Shown: in pieces, positions 41,214-50,289 of the stretch
How positions within the stretch are numbered: the first letter of the stretch is position 1
Layout: each line of letters opens with the position of its first letter
Assembly (NCBI GenBank): GCA_031655335.1
Contig: CP134226.1
Coordinates: 3,158,001-3,222,000, forward strand
DNA from: Thalassospiraceae bacterium LMO-SO8
GTDB taxonomy: Bacteria; Pseudomonadota; Alphaproteobacteria; Rhodospirillales; Casp-alpha2
Direction: 5' to 3'
Length of the DNA: 64,000 bases
Notes under the pieces: generated by a model
What the model was told of the DNA's origin: nothing
Database searches by the model: none
What the model saw: only the letters and a program-made list of their open reading frames with translations
Translations under genes and position numbers: made by a program

Positions 41214-42236
41214 ATGGCCCGCCGGCCCACCAGCGATATCCGCGTCTCCGCCTCCGACGCGCTTGAGTTCGAACCGGAGCCCCGGCGTCGGCGGGGCATC
41301 CCGACCACGGTCTGGCTGTTGCTGGTGCTGATCCTGGTCACGGCGGCGGGGTTGGGCGGTTTCCTGTTCGGCGACCGCCTGGCGGGGTTGAGCGGCGAGG
41401 AAAGTGGCCAGGTGCCGGTGGTCCATGCCGCCGAGGGCGCCATCAAGGTGCGGCCGGACAACCCGGGCGGCCAGGACATTCCGTTCCGCGATTACGACAT
41501 CAACAAGCGCATGCAGGGCGAGGCGCCGACGGGCCGGGTGGAAAACCTGCTGCCGCCGCCGGAACAGCCCAGGGAATTACCGCGGGCCCAGGCGTCGACG
41601 GCGTCGACGGCGCCGGCCCAGGTGCCGCCGGTGCCCGCCGCCACGGCGGGCGCGCAGCTGGCGCCGCCCACGGAACAATCGAATGCCGAGGCCCTGTTAC
41701 CGTCGGCCCCGGCCCCGGCACCCAAACCGGCGGCGCCGACGTCCATGCCGGCCCGCGAGGTCGCGCCGCCGCCGCCTGCGACGGTGGCCAAGGCGCCGAC
41801 GCCGCAACCGGCCCCGCCGCCGCCCGTTCCGGCGTCTCCCGCAGCGTCTTCCACGGGGGGACCCATTGCCCTAGTCCCGAAATCCGCGACGGCGGCTCCC
41901 GCCGCCGCGCAGCCGACTCCGGTCGCCAAGGTTGCGCCGCCCCCTCCGAGCGCACCGGCCGCGACGGAAACGGCGGCACTCAGCGGTTGGCAGGTACAGC
42001 TTGCCGCGTCCCGCGCCGCCACGGCGGCCAAGGCCGAGGGCGAGCGCCTGAAACAGAAGCATTCGGACGTGCTCGGCAAGCTGGCGGTCAATATCGTCCG
42101 CGCCGACCTGGGCGCCAAGGGCGTATTCTACCGTATCCGCCTGGGCCCGGCCCGGGACAAGGACGAAGCCCGCGCCGTCTGCGCCCAGCTTGCCAAGCGG
42201 GGGCAGGGGTGCCTGGTGATCGCCCCCGGCAAATGA
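41214..42236 (+). CDS. SPOR-domain membrane-anchored protein
   Basis: 340 aa. A short cytoplasmic N-terminus, one membrane helix (TVWLLLVLILVTAAGLGGFL), a long Pro/Ala-rich periplasmic linker (about residues 70-255), and a C-terminal SPOR domain (LSGWQVQLAASRAATAAKAE ... FYRIRLGPARDKDEARAVCA). SPOR domains bind denuded glycan strands at the division septum. Its stop overlaps the nagZ start (ATGA). In related genomes argS often lies just before this gene; here dgt does. Confidence 0.88.
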   Translation: MARRPTSDIRVSASDALEFEPEPRRRRGIPTTVWLLLVLILVTAAGLGGFLFGDRLAGLSGEESGQVPVVHAAEGAIKVRPDNPGGQDIPFRDYDINKRMQGEAPTGRVENLLPPPEQPRELPRAQASTASTAPAQVPPVPAATAGAQLAPPTEQSNAEALLPSAPAPAPKPAAPTSMPAREVAPPPPATVAKAPTPQPAPPPPVPASPAASSTGGPIALVPKSATAAPAAAQPTPVAKVAPPPPSAPAATETAALSGWQVQLAASRAATAAKAEGERLKQKHSDVLGKLAVNIVRADLGAKGVFYRIRLGPARDKDEARAVCAQLAKRGQGCLVIAPGK

Positions 42237-43228
42237 CCGGACAGATGACCGGGCGCAAGGGGCCGCCCCGGGCCGCGGTTTTCGGCTGCGAAGGCCCGGC
42301 TCTGTCGGACGCGGAGAAGCGGTTCTTCGAGGACGCCAATCCCCTCGGCTTCATCCTGTTCGCGCGCAACATCGAGACCCCGGATCAGGTCCGCGCGCTG
42401 GTGCGTGATCTGCGCGCCACCGTCGGCGACGCCGCCGCCCCGGTGCTGATCGACCAGGAAGGCGGGCGGGTGCAGCGCCTTAGGCCGCCGCACTGGCCGG
42501 ACCGGCCGCCCGCGTCCCAGTTCGCGGCGGCCTACCGGGAAAACCCGGACCGGGCGTCGGCGGACCTTGCGGCGAACGCCCGGGCCATCGCCCGCGACCT
42601 GGCCGGCCTGGGCATCACCGTCGATTGCTGGCCGGTGCTTGACCTGCCGCAGCCGGGGGCCGATCCGATCATCGGCGACCGGGCGCTGGGGGCGGACACC
42701 GCCGCCATCGCGGCGCTGGGTGGGGTCATCATCGATGCCCTGCACGCGGGCGGCGTGACGCCGGTCATCAAACACATTCCCGGTCATGGCCGCGCCACGG
42801 TCGACAGCCACAAGGCCCTGCCCGTGGTCGCGACGGACCTCGCCACCCTGCGTGACACGGACTTCGCGCCGTTTCGGGCGCTGAACGCGGCCCCTTGGGC
42901 GATGACGGCCCATGTCGTCTATACGGCCGTCGATCCCGGCACCTGCGCGACGTTCTCGCCCAAGGTGGTGGATCGGGTGATCCGCGGCGACATCGGCTTC
43001 GACGGCCTGCTGATTTCCGACGACCTGTCCATGCATGCCCTCACGGGGGCCTTCGCCGAACGGACGCGGCGCGCGCTTGCGGCGGGCTGCGACGTGGTCC
43101 TGCATTGCAACGGCGTGATGGCCGAGATGGCGCCCGTGGCCGAAGCCGCCCATATCATGACCGACAAGGCCCTGGCCCGTGCGGCCCGGGCGGAAACTCA
43201 GCGCCGTGCGACGGAGACAACTGCATGA
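42233..43228 (+). CDS. nagZ: Beta-N-acetylglucosaminidase NagZ (peptidoglycan recycling)
   Basis: 331 aa, GH3 single-domain. Catalytic signature IKHIPGHGRATVDSHKALPV with the general acid His, the nucleophile Asp in GLLISDDLSMHAL, and the N-terminal FGCEGPALSDAEKRFF ... LIDQEGGRVQRLRPPHWPDR. Removes GlcNAc from anhydromuropeptides. Start overlaps the SPOR gene stop; stop overlaps the next start, so the three form a coupled chain. Confidence 0.94.
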   Translation: MTGQMTGRKGPPRAAVFGCEGPALSDAEKRFFEDANPLGFILFARNIETPDQVRALVRDLRATVGDAAAPVLIDQEGGRVQRLRPPHWPDRPPASQFAAAYRENPDRASADLAANARAIARDLAGLGITVDCWPVLDLPQPGADPIIGDRALGADTAAIAALGGVIIDALHAGGVTPVIKHIPGHGRATVDSHKALPVVATDLATLRDTDFAPFRALNAAPWAMTAHVVYTAVDPGTCATFSPKVVDRVIRGDIGFDGLLISDDLSMHALTGAFAERTRRALAAGCDVVLHCNGVMAEMAPVAEAAHIMTDKALARAARAETQRRATETTA

Positions 43229-43926
43229 TGACCGATATCGATGTCGCGGGGCTGCTCTATACGGCCTCCGTCTGGGTCCTGCCCGTGTTGCTGGCCGTGA
43301 CCTTTCATGAAGCTTCGCACGGCTTCGTCGCCAATATGCTGGGCGACGCCACGGCGAAGAACCTGGGCCGCGTGACCTTCAACCCGCTGAAGCATATCGA
43401 CCTCTTCGGCACCATCCTGCTGCCGGCCCTGTTGCTGCTGGGCTCCGGCGGGCGATTCATGTTCGGCTATGCCAAGCCCGTACCCGTGAATTTTTCCCGC
43501 CTCAACCGGCCGCGCCGCGACATGGTCTTCGTCGCCGCCGCCGGGCCGGGGGCCAACCTGATCCTGGCGGTATTGTCCGCCGTGGCCTTGACCAGCGTCG
43601 CCGCCCTGCCGCCGGAACTGAGCGAATGGATGGGGCGCAATCTGGTCAATTCCGTATGGATCAACCTGATTTTGGCCGTGTTCAACATGCTGCCCATACC
43701 GCCCCTGGACGGCGGACGCGTGGCTGTCGGCCTGTTGCCCGATTTCCTGGCGATTCCGCTTGCCCGGTTGGAACGGGTGGGATTCCTGATTATCCTGGGG
43801 GCCGTGTTTCTGTTGCCCCTGATCGGCGATCAGATCGGCATGGATTTGAACGTGTTCTGGTGGCTGGTGGGGGTTCCCGCGTCGGCCCTGATGAATTTCC
43901 TGTTCGCGGGCCTCGGACTCGCCTAA
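43225..43926 (+). CDS. Site-2 protease family (M50) membrane zinc protease
   Basis: 233 aa, about five membrane helices. Zinc motif VTFHEASHGFVANMLGDATA (HExxH) and the second S2P motif VFNMLPIPPLDGGRVAVGLL (NxxPxxxxDGG) are present; no PDZ domain. Regulated intramembrane proteolysis is the family role; the substrate is unknown. ATG 43225 overlaps the nagZ stop. Conserved between nagZ and scpA in alphaproteobacteria. Confidence 0.9.
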   Translation: MMTDIDVAGLLYTASVWVLPVLLAVTFHEASHGFVANMLGDATAKNLGRVTFNPLKHIDLFGTILLPALLLLGSGGRFMFGYAKPVPVNFSRLNRPRRDMVFVAAAGPGANLILAVLSAVALTSVAALPPELSEWMGRNLVNSVWINLILAVFNMLPIPPLDGGRVAVGLLPDFLAIPLARLERVGFLIILGAVFLLPLIGDQIGMDLNVFWWLVGVPASALMNFLFAGLGLA

Positions 43927-43976
43927 AACCCGGGCGACCGGGCCGGAAACGCAGGGCCGGAAATGCAAGGAATGGC

Positions 43977-44828
43977 ATGAGCGACGATTTCGATACCCCG
44001 GAGACGCCGACGGTGCACCGCGAGGTCATCTTCGTGGTCGATCTCGACGGCTATGAAGGGCCGCTCGACGTTCTGCTGTCCCTGGCCCGCGACCATAAGC
44101 TCGACATCACCCAGATTTCGATCCTGGCCCTGGCCGATCAGTACCTGAAGTTCATCGCCGCCGCCCAGCAGACCAACCTGGAGATCGCCGCCGACTATCT
44201 GGTCATGGCGGCCTGGCTGGCCTACCTGAAATCGCGTTTGCTGCTGCCCGACCTGGGCGGCGAGGACGAACCCACGGGTGAGGAGATGGCCGCCGCTTTG
44301 GCCTTCCAGATGCAGCGCCTGGAAGCCATGCAGAACGCCGGCCTGCTGCTGACCGAGCGATCGCAACTGCGCCGCGACTTCTTCGCCCGGGGCGCGCCGG
44401 AAAAGCATCCGGTGGAGACGGAACAAATCCTCGACGTGAACCTGTACGAGCTGTTGCAGGCCTATGCCCGCCAGCGCCGGCGGGGTGCGGGCGGCGACCG
44501 GACGTTGCACATCGAACCGTTCGAGGTTTATACGGTCGAGGACGCGCTCAAGCGCCTGCGCCATCTGCTCGGCCGGACCCCCGACTGGCAGTCCCTGTGG
44601 ACCTACCTGCCCGAGGAACTGCGGGGCGGGCTGTTCGGGAAGTCGGCGGTGGCGTCCACCTTCGCCGCCAGTTTGGAACTCGCCAAGGAAGGCAAAGTGA
44701 ACATTCGCCAATCCGATATTTTCGGCCCGATTTACCTGCGGGCCCGCACTGACGGCGGCAACAACACCGATTCCGCCACCGGTCCCCGCGTGGTCGCGGG
44801 CAGCGATGCCGACGGCGGGGAGCAATAG
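43977..44828 (+). CDS. scpA: Segregation and condensation protein A (SMC kleisin)
   Basis: 283 aa. LDGYEGPLDVLLSLARDHKL, ITQISILALADQYLKFIA, YLVMAAWLAYLKSRLLLPD are the N-terminal kleisin region that binds SMC; the C-terminal winged helix (VASTFAASLELAKEGKVNIR, SDIFGPIYLRAR) contacts the other SMC head. AAGGA precedes ATG 43977. Followed 3 bp later by scpB. Confidence 0.95.
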   Translation: MSDDFDTPETPTVHREVIFVVDLDGYEGPLDVLLSLARDHKLDITQISILALADQYLKFIAAAQQTNLEIAADYLVMAAWLAYLKSRLLLPDLGGEDEPTGEEMAAALAFQMQRLEAMQNAGLLLTERSQLRRDFFARGAPEKHPVETEQILDVNLYELLQAYARQRRRGAGGDRTLHIEPFEVYTVEDALKRLRHLLGRTPDWQSLWTYLPEELRGGLFGKSAVASTFAASLELAKEGKVNIRQSDIFGPIYLRARTDGGNNTDSATGPRVVAGSDADGGEQ

Positions 44829-44831
44829 ACC

Positions 44832-45530
44832 ATGAGCGACGTCAACCGCGATCACCTGCGCCTGCTGGAAGCCGTGCTGTTCGCCTCGGCCGAACCGCTG
44901 ACGGAACGGGTGCTGTCCAACCGCCTGCCCGAGGACGCGGACCTGAAGGCCCTGTTGGCCGAACTACAGGACCAATACGCCGGGCGCGGCGTCAACCTGA
45001 TCCGCGCTGGCGGGTCCTGGGCGTTCCGCACGGCGGAGGATCTGGCGGCGCAGATGACGAAGCACATCGAGGTCACGCGCAAGCTGTCGCGCGCAGCCAT
45101 CGAAACCCTTGCCATCGTTGCCTATCACCAACCCATCACCCGGGCCGAGATCGAGGAAATCCGTGGTGTGTCCTTGAGCAAGGGCACCATGGACATCCTG
45201 CTTGAGGAAGGCTGGATCAGGCCCCGCGGTCGCAAGGACGGGCCGGGCCGGCCGCTGACCTGGGGCACCACGGACGGCTTCCTCGATCACTTCGGGCTGG
45301 AAACGCTGCGTGACCTGCCGGGCGTCAAGGAACTGAAGGCCATGGGGCTTCTGGAATCCGGGCCGGCGCTCAACGTCTACCGTTCCCATGGCGAGTTGAC
45401 GGACGGCGGCGGCGTCGATACGGAAGACGATAACGAGGGCGATGCCCCGCCGCCCGGCGGCGCCGACATTACCGAAGACGACCGCATCGACACCCTCGAT
45501 CCCGATGACGGTCTGACGCCCGCGGGGTAG
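44832..45530 (+). CDS. scpB: Segregation and condensation protein B
   Basis: 232 aa, two winged-helix domains: LRLLEAVLFASAEPLTERVL opens the first; ALETLAIVAYHQPITRAEIE-like sequence and RGVSLSKGTMDILLEEGWIR form the second. The acidic C-terminal tail (about 50 residues, Asp/Glu/Gly-rich) is poorly conserved. ScpB dimers bind ScpA in condensin. The next 197 bp before tatA hold no gene I can support; a TTGCAT-like -35 near 45602 has no clean -10. Confidence 0.95.
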   Translation: MSDVNRDHLRLLEAVLFASAEPLTERVLSNRLPEDADLKALLAELQDQYAGRGVNLIRAGGSWAFRTAEDLAAQMTKHIEVTRKLSRAAIETLAIVAYHQPITRAEIEEIRGVSLSKGTMDILLEEGWIRPRGRKDGPGRPLTWGTTDGFLDHFGLETLRDLPGVKELKAMGLLESGPALNVYRSHGELTDGGGVDTEDDNEGDAPPPGGADITEDDRIDTLDPDDGLTPAG

Positions 45531-45727
45531 GGGATAGGCGGCGGGCCGGGCGAAGATTTCCGCCTGCCGGACTTATTCGCGAAAGCGGGCCGAAAAGCCT
45601 TGCATGACTGGTCGATTCCCTTACATCTATCCCCGTCAGGGGGGCTGACCGGGGGCATTGCGGCACTACTTCGTATCTGCCATCATCCGGCTTCCCACAT
45701 CGTAAAAACCACAAGAGAAAGCAGAAA

Positions 45728-45973
45728 ATGGGTACATTCAGCATCTGGCATTGGCTGGTTGTCCTGGTCGTTGTCCTCGTTCTTTTCGGCGGCGGCGGCA
45801 AAATCTCGCGGCTCATGGGGGATTTCGGTAAAGGTCTGAAATCGTTCAAGAAAAGCATGAAAGAGGACGACGAGGCCACGGACGGAACGGCCGAACGCAA
45901 GGCGATCGACGGCGAACCGGCCGACAAGCCGTCGCAGACGGCCGCGACGGAGAAAGACAAGGCCGCCGGCTAA
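45728..45973 (+). CDS. tatA: Twin-arginine translocase subunit TatA
   Basis: 81 aa. [20 protein letters not shown] membrane segment, [20 protein letters not shown] amphipathic helix, then a charged Lys/Asp tail; the F-G-x-x-K hinge is intact. TatA polymerises to move folded proteins across the membrane. First gene of tatABC. Confidence 0.95.
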   Translation: MGTFSIWHWLVVLVVVLVLFGGGGKISRLMGDFGKGLKSFKKSMKEDDEATDGTAERKAIDGEPADKPSQTAATEKDKAAG

Positions 45974-46050
45974 CCAACGCGGGCAGCGTGTCCTTTTGAA
46001 TTTGGACCCGCCCGCTCATTCATAAAGGCCAAACGGAGTACCGCGCCGCC

Positions 46051-46500
46051 ATGTTCGATATCGGCTGGCAGGAACTGTTCATTGTCGCCATCCTGGCGAT
46101 CGTCGTGATCGGTCCAAAGGATCTGCCGCGCGCCGTGCGCACGGTGATGCGCGCGATCCGCAAACTGCGGTCCATGGCCGGGGAGTTCCAGGCGGGCCTG
46201 GACGAGGTCGCGCGCGAGGCCGAACTGGACGACATCCGCCGCGAGGCCAACAAGATCGCCCATTACGACGTGACCCGCGAGATCAAGGAAAACCTTGACC
46301 CGGACGGCGAGATCGAAAAGGCTGCCGATCTTGACGGCGCCGTCCGCGACACCATGACCGAGGCCAAGACAACCTCGGCCGAGGCGACACAGCCCGCCGT
46401 GGACGCACCCGTGACGGCCACCACCCCACCGCCGCCGAGCGAGCCGGTCACCACCGCTGAGCCGGCGGCAGGACCCGCCGCCGACACGGCCAAGACCTAG
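46051..46500 (+). CDS. tatB: Twin-arginine translocase subunit TatB
   Basis: 149 aa. MFDIGWQELFIVAILAIVVI membrane helix with the conserved Glu8, GPKDLPRAVRTVMRAIRKLR amphipathic helix, a long charged helix, and a Pro/Thr/Ala-rich tail. TatB with TatC recognises twin-arginine signal peptides. tatC follows 8 bp later. Confidence 0.94.
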   Translation: MFDIGWQELFIVAILAIVVIGPKDLPRAVRTVMRAIRKLRSMAGEFQAGLDEVAREAELDDIRREANKIAHYDVTREIKENLDPDGEIEKAADLDGAVRDTMTEAKTTSAEATQPAVDAPVTATTPPPPSEPVTTAEPAAGPAADTAKT

Positions 46501-46508
46501 GCGCCCCG

Positions 46509-47399
46509 ATGGCCGACACAGCCCACGACAACTTCGATCCGGATGGGATCGGCGCCGACGAGAGCAAGATGCCGCTGCTTGAGCATCTGCTGGAACTGCG
46601 CACGCGCCTGATCTACTGCTTCGCGGCGCTGATCGTGCTGTTCTTCATCGCCTATGGGTTTTCCGAACATATCTACGCCTTCCTGGTTCATCCGCTCGCC
46701 GACGTCATGCACGATGCGGGCGGCCAGCGGCGGTTGATCTACACGGCCCTGCACGAAGCCTTCTTCACCTACCTGAAGGTCTCGTTCTTCGCCGCCCTGT
46801 TCGTGGGGTTTCCCTTCATCGCCATGCAGTTCTGGGGCTTTGTCGCGCCGGGCCTGTACAAGCACGAAAAGCGCACCCTGGCGCCGTTCCTGGTGGCGAC
46901 GCCGATCCTGTTCTTCATGGGCGGGGCTCTGGTCTACTATTTCATCTTCCCCATGGCCTGGAAGTTCTTCCTGGGCTTCGAATCGGCGGGCATCGACGGC
47001 TCCCTGCCGATCCAACTGGAAGCCAAGGTCGATCAGTACCTGTCCCTGGTCATGCAGTTGATCTTCGCCTTCGGCATTTGTTTCGAACTGCCCGTGGTGA
47101 TCACGCTTCTGGCGCGCATCGGCATCGTCAATTCCAAGGGCCTGCGGGCCAAGCGCAAGTACGCCATCGTCATCGCCTTCGTCGCGGCGGCGATCCTGAC
47201 ACCGCCCGACGTCATCAGTCAGATCGGTCTGGCCGTGCCGACCATCATGCTCTACGAAATCTCCATCTGGTGCGCGCGCCTGGTCGAAAAGAAACGGGGC
47301 GACGAGCCGGACGTCGAGGACGACGACCTGGACGACGCGGATGACGACGCCGAGGATCAGGACCAGACCGCCAAGACGGCCCCCGAGCCCGGTCCGTAG
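46509..47399 (+). CDS. tatC: Twin-arginine translocase subunit TatC
   Basis: 296 aa with six membrane helices. MPLLEHLLELRTRLIYCFAA near the N-terminus is the signal-recognition face; FCELP-like FGICFELPVVITLLARIG and KYAIVIAFVAAAILTPPDVI are family hallmarks. An unusually long acidic C-terminal tail (Asp/Glu-rich, about 45 residues) follows the last helix. Confidence 0.96.
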   Translation: MADTAHDNFDPDGIGADESKMPLLEHLLELRTRLIYCFAALIVLFFIAYGFSEHIYAFLVHPLADVMHDAGGQRRLIYTALHEAFFTYLKVSFFAALFVGFPFIAMQFWGFVAPGLYKHEKRTLAPFLVATPILFFMGGALVYYFIFPMAWKFFLGFESAGIDGSLPIQLEAKVDQYLSLVMQLIFAFGICFELPVVITLLARIGIVNSKGLRAKRKYAIVIAFVAAAILTPPDVISQIGLAVPTIMLYEISIWCARLVEKKRGDEPDVEDDDLDDADDDAEDQDQTAKTAPEPGP

Positions 47400-47544
47400 C
47401 CCTTCGGCTTTCCCCGCGCATAAACGCCCCGCCGCCCCTGGACGGGGCCGGTTCGCCCGCCTATAAGTGCGCGAAAGGATCCCGGCGCCGCGGCCCCGCA
47501 AGCCCGTGCCGCCGCCCCGCCAACGACACCCCGAAGAGACCGCG

Positions 47545-48819
47545 ATGTTCGACATCAAATGGATCCGTGAAAACCCCGACGCCTTCGACGCGGGGCTCGC
47601 GCGCAGAGGCCTTCCGCCCGCCGCCGAGGGGTTGATCGCGCTCGACAAAAAGCGCCGTACCGCCGAAACCCGGGCCCAGGAAATCCAGACCGAACGCAAC
47701 GCCCTGTCCAAGCAGATCGGCATCGCCAAGTCGAAGGGCGAGGACGCCACGGAGATTCTGGCCAAGGTGTCGCAGTCCAAGGACGCGCAGGCCGCCGCCG
47801 AGGCCGAGGCCAAGGAGGCGGAACAGGTGTTGGATGACGCCCTGTCCGGCATCCCCAATCTGCCGGCGGCCGACGTGCCCGACGGCGCCGACGAAACCGC
47901 CAACGTGGAAATCCGCAAGTGGGGCGTGCCCGGGACCTTCGACTTCATGCCGAGGGACCATGTCGACCTGGGCGAGGGCCTTGGGTTCATGGATTTCGAG
48001 AACGCGGCCAAACTGTCCGGCTCGCGCTTCGTCGTGTTGTCCGGCCCCCTGGCGCGGCTGGAACGCGCCATCGCCAATTTCATGCTCGACCTGCACGTCG
48101 GCGAGCACGGCCTGACCGAGGTGGCACCCCCGACCCTGGTTAACGACGCCGCCATGTACGGCACGGGCCAGTTGCCCAAGTTCGCCGAGGACCTGTTCCA
48201 TACGGACAACGGCTATTGGCTGATCCCGACGGCCGAGGTGCCCCTGACCAACCTGATGGCGGGCGAGATCGTCGACGACGACCGGCTGCCCTTCCGCTAT
48301 GCGGCGCTGACCGACTGCTACCGCTCCGAAGCCGGGGCCGCCGGCAAGGACACTCGCGGCATGATCCGCCAGCACCAGTTCAAGAAGGTCGAGATGGTGA
48401 CCATCTCGGCCCCCGAATCCTCCGACGCCGAGCTGGAACGCATGACCGGCTGCGCCGAGGCGGTGTTGCAGAAGCTGGGCCTGCCTTACCGCGTCGTGGT
48501 GCTGTCCACGGGCGACATGGGGTTCGGGGCGCGCAAGACCTACGACATCGAAATCTGGCTGCCGGGGCAGGGGGCATACCGGGAAATCTCCAGTTGCTCC
48601 AACTGCGGCGATTTCCAGGCCCGGCGCATGAAGGCGCGCTGCCGTGTGAAGGGCGAGAAGGGGACGCGCTTCGTGCACACCCTGAACGGCTCCGGCGTCG
48701 CCGTCGGCCGCGCCCTGATCGGCGTGCTGGAAAACTATCAGCAGGCGGACGGATCAATCACCGTGCCGGATGTCCTGCGGCCCTACATGGGCGGGCTCGA
48801 GGTCATCGGAAAAGCATGA
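47545..48819 (+). CDS. serS: Seryl-tRNA synthetase
   Basis: 424 aa class II synthetase. An N-terminal coiled-coil tRNA-binding arm (residues about 30-100), motif 2 [18 protein letters not shown], motif 3 [16 protein letters not shown], and [15 protein letters not shown] in the active site. Start at ATG 47545 ([15 protein letters not shown] is the canonical N-terminus). The stop overlaps the surE start by ATGA. Confidence 0.97.
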   Translation: MFDIKWIRENPDAFDAGLARRGLPPAAEGLIALDKKRRTAETRAQEIQTERNALSKQIGIAKSKGEDATEILAKVSQSKDAQAAAEAEAKEAEQVLDDALSGIPNLPAADVPDGADETANVEIRKWGVPGTFDFMPRDHVDLGEGLGFMDFENAAKLSGSRFVVLSGPLARLERAIANFMLDLHVGEHGLTEVAPPTLVNDAAMYGTGQLPKFAEDLFHTDNGYWLIPTAEVPLTNLMAGEIVDDDRLPFRYAALTDCYRSEAGAAGKDTRGMIRQHQFKKVEMVTISAPESSDAELERMTGCAEAVLQKLGLPYRVVVLSTGDMGFGARKTYDIEIWLPGQGAYREISSCSNCGDFQARRMKARCRVKGEKGTRFVHTLNGSGVAVGRALIGVLENYQQADGSITVPDVLRPYMGGLEVIGKA

Positions 48820-49598
48820 CCCGCCGCCACATCGATCTGAGCCAGGCCCGGGTGCTCATATCCAACGACGACGGCGTCCATGCGCCGGGCATCAAGGTTC
48901 TGGAAACCGCCGTGCGCGCCGTGGCCCGCGAGGTCTGGGTCGTCGCCCCAGAAACGGAACAATCGGCGACCAGCCATTCCCTGACCCTGCGCCGCCCGTT
49001 GCGCATCCGCAACGTGTCCGACGGGCGCTTCGCCGTGGACGGCACGCCGACGGACAGCGTGCTTCTGGGGGTGAACAGGGTCATGAAGGACCTGCGCCCC
49101 GATATCGTCATGTCCGGGGTCAACCGGGGCGGCAACCTGGGCGAGGACGTGCATTATTCGGGCACCGTCGCGGCGGCCATGGAAGGGGCGCTCTTGGGCA
49201 TACCCTCCGTCGCCTTTTCCCAGGAATACGACGACAACCGCAACGTGATCTGGGAAACCTCGGAATTCTGGATGCCGAAGATTCTGGAACGTCTCGTTGG
49301 TTACGACTTCGATCCGGCGATCCTGCTGAACGTGAACATTCCCGACTGCCCGCCCGGCGACGTCATTGGCATGGAGGTCACGCGCCAGGGCCGGCGCAAG
49401 ATCGGCGGCGAAATCCAGCAGGGCCGCGACCCCCGGGGTGACGCCTATTACTGGGTCGGCGTGCAGCGCGACGAGGAAAAGTTCCAGGAGGGCACGGACC
49501 TGGACGCCTGCCGGCGCAAGGTGATTTCCATCACGCCCCTGAGCCTCGACCTGACGGCGGGGCGGGAGCTTGACCGCCTGCGCGAGGTGTTCCCGTGA
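48816..49598 (+). CDS. surE: 5'/3'-nucleotidase SurE
   Basis: 260 aa. [19 protein letters not shown] (metal Asp-Asp), [27 protein letters not shown] and [20 protein letters not shown] are diagnostic. Hydrolyses nucleoside monophosphates, a stationary-phase survival factor. Overlaps serS at its start and pcm at its end (GTGA), so translation of all three is coupled. Confidence 0.95.
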   Translation: MTRRHIDLSQARVLISNDDGVHAPGIKVLETAVRAVAREVWVVAPETEQSATSHSLTLRRPLRIRNVSDGRFAVDGTPTDSVLLGVNRVMKDLRPDIVMSGVNRGGNLGEDVHYSGTVAAAMEGALLGIPSVAFSQEYDDNRNVIWETSEFWMPKILERLVGYDFDPAILLNVNIPDCPPGDVIGMEVTRQGRRKIGGEIQQGRDPRGDAYYWVGVQRDEEKFQEGTDLDACRRKVISITPLSLDLTAGRELDRLREVFP

Positions 49599-50269
49599 AC
49601 CGGCTCCGCCCCGCGCTGGAAGAGGCCTTGGCGGCGGAGCGCGAGGAACTGCTGGAAAGCCTGCGTCGCCTGGGCGTCGCCGACGAACGGGTGCTGGAAG
49701 CCATCGGCAGGGTGCCGCGCGAACAGTTCGTGACCGAGGCCTTTCAGGACCGGGCCTACCGCAACCTGGCCCTGCCCATCGGCCATCAGCAAACCATCAG
49801 CCAGCCCTGGGTGGTGGCGCGCATGACCGAGGCGTTGGAGGTCACGGACCGCACCAAGGTGCTGGAGATCGGCACCGGCTGCGGCTACCAGTCGGTGGTG
49901 CTGTCGCTGCTGTGCCGCCGGCTTTACACCATCGAGCGCCACAAGGGCCTCAAGGACGAGGCCGAACGGCGGTTCCGCCACTTCGGCCTGACCAACATCA
50001 CCACGCATCTGGGCGACGGCTCGCTCGGCTGGCCCGAACAGGCGCCGTTCGAACGGATCATCGTCACCGCCGCCGCCGAGGACATTCCGCCCGTGCTGCT
50101 ATCGCAACTGGCCGAGGGCGGGATCATGATCGTGCCGGTCGGCAGCCAGTCCGGCGACGGCGAACAGCGCCTGTACCGGGTCGACAAGGGCCCGCTCGGC
50201 CTGGAGATCGAGGACATGGGCGAGGTCCGCTTCGTGCCCCTGGTGGCGGGCGTCGCCGCACCGGCGTAA
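49595..50269 (+). CDS. pcm: Protein-L-isoaspartate O-methyltransferase
   Basis: 224 aa, GTG start overlapping surE. VPREQFVTEAFQDRAYRNLA, the catalytic TISQPWVVARMTEAL motif, SAM motif I VLEIGTGCGYQSVVLS and the C-terminal LYRVDKGPLGLEIEDMGEVR are all present, so unlike the tolC-linked paralogue it should be an active isoaspartate-repair enzyme. surE-pcm-nlpD order also occurs in gammaproteobacteria. Confidence 0.96.
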   Translation: MNRLRPALEEALAAEREELLESLRRLGVADERVLEAIGRVPREQFVTEAFQDRAYRNLALPIGHQQTISQPWVVARMTEALEVTDRTKVLEIGTGCGYQSVVLSLLCRRLYTIERHKGLKDEAERRFRHFGLTNITTHLGDGSLGWPEQAPFERIIVTAAAEDIPPVLLSQLAEGGIMIVPVGSQSGDGEQRLYRVDKGPLGLEIEDMGEVRFVPLVAGVAAPA

Positions 50270-50289
50270 CAGCGGGCATGAGGACACAA

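Noticed and set aside
41500-41980. Pro/Ala-rich stretch in the SPOR gene as a frameshifted or non-coding segment
   Set aside because: The same frame continues from the membrane helix into an intact SPOR domain; such linkers are normal for the family.
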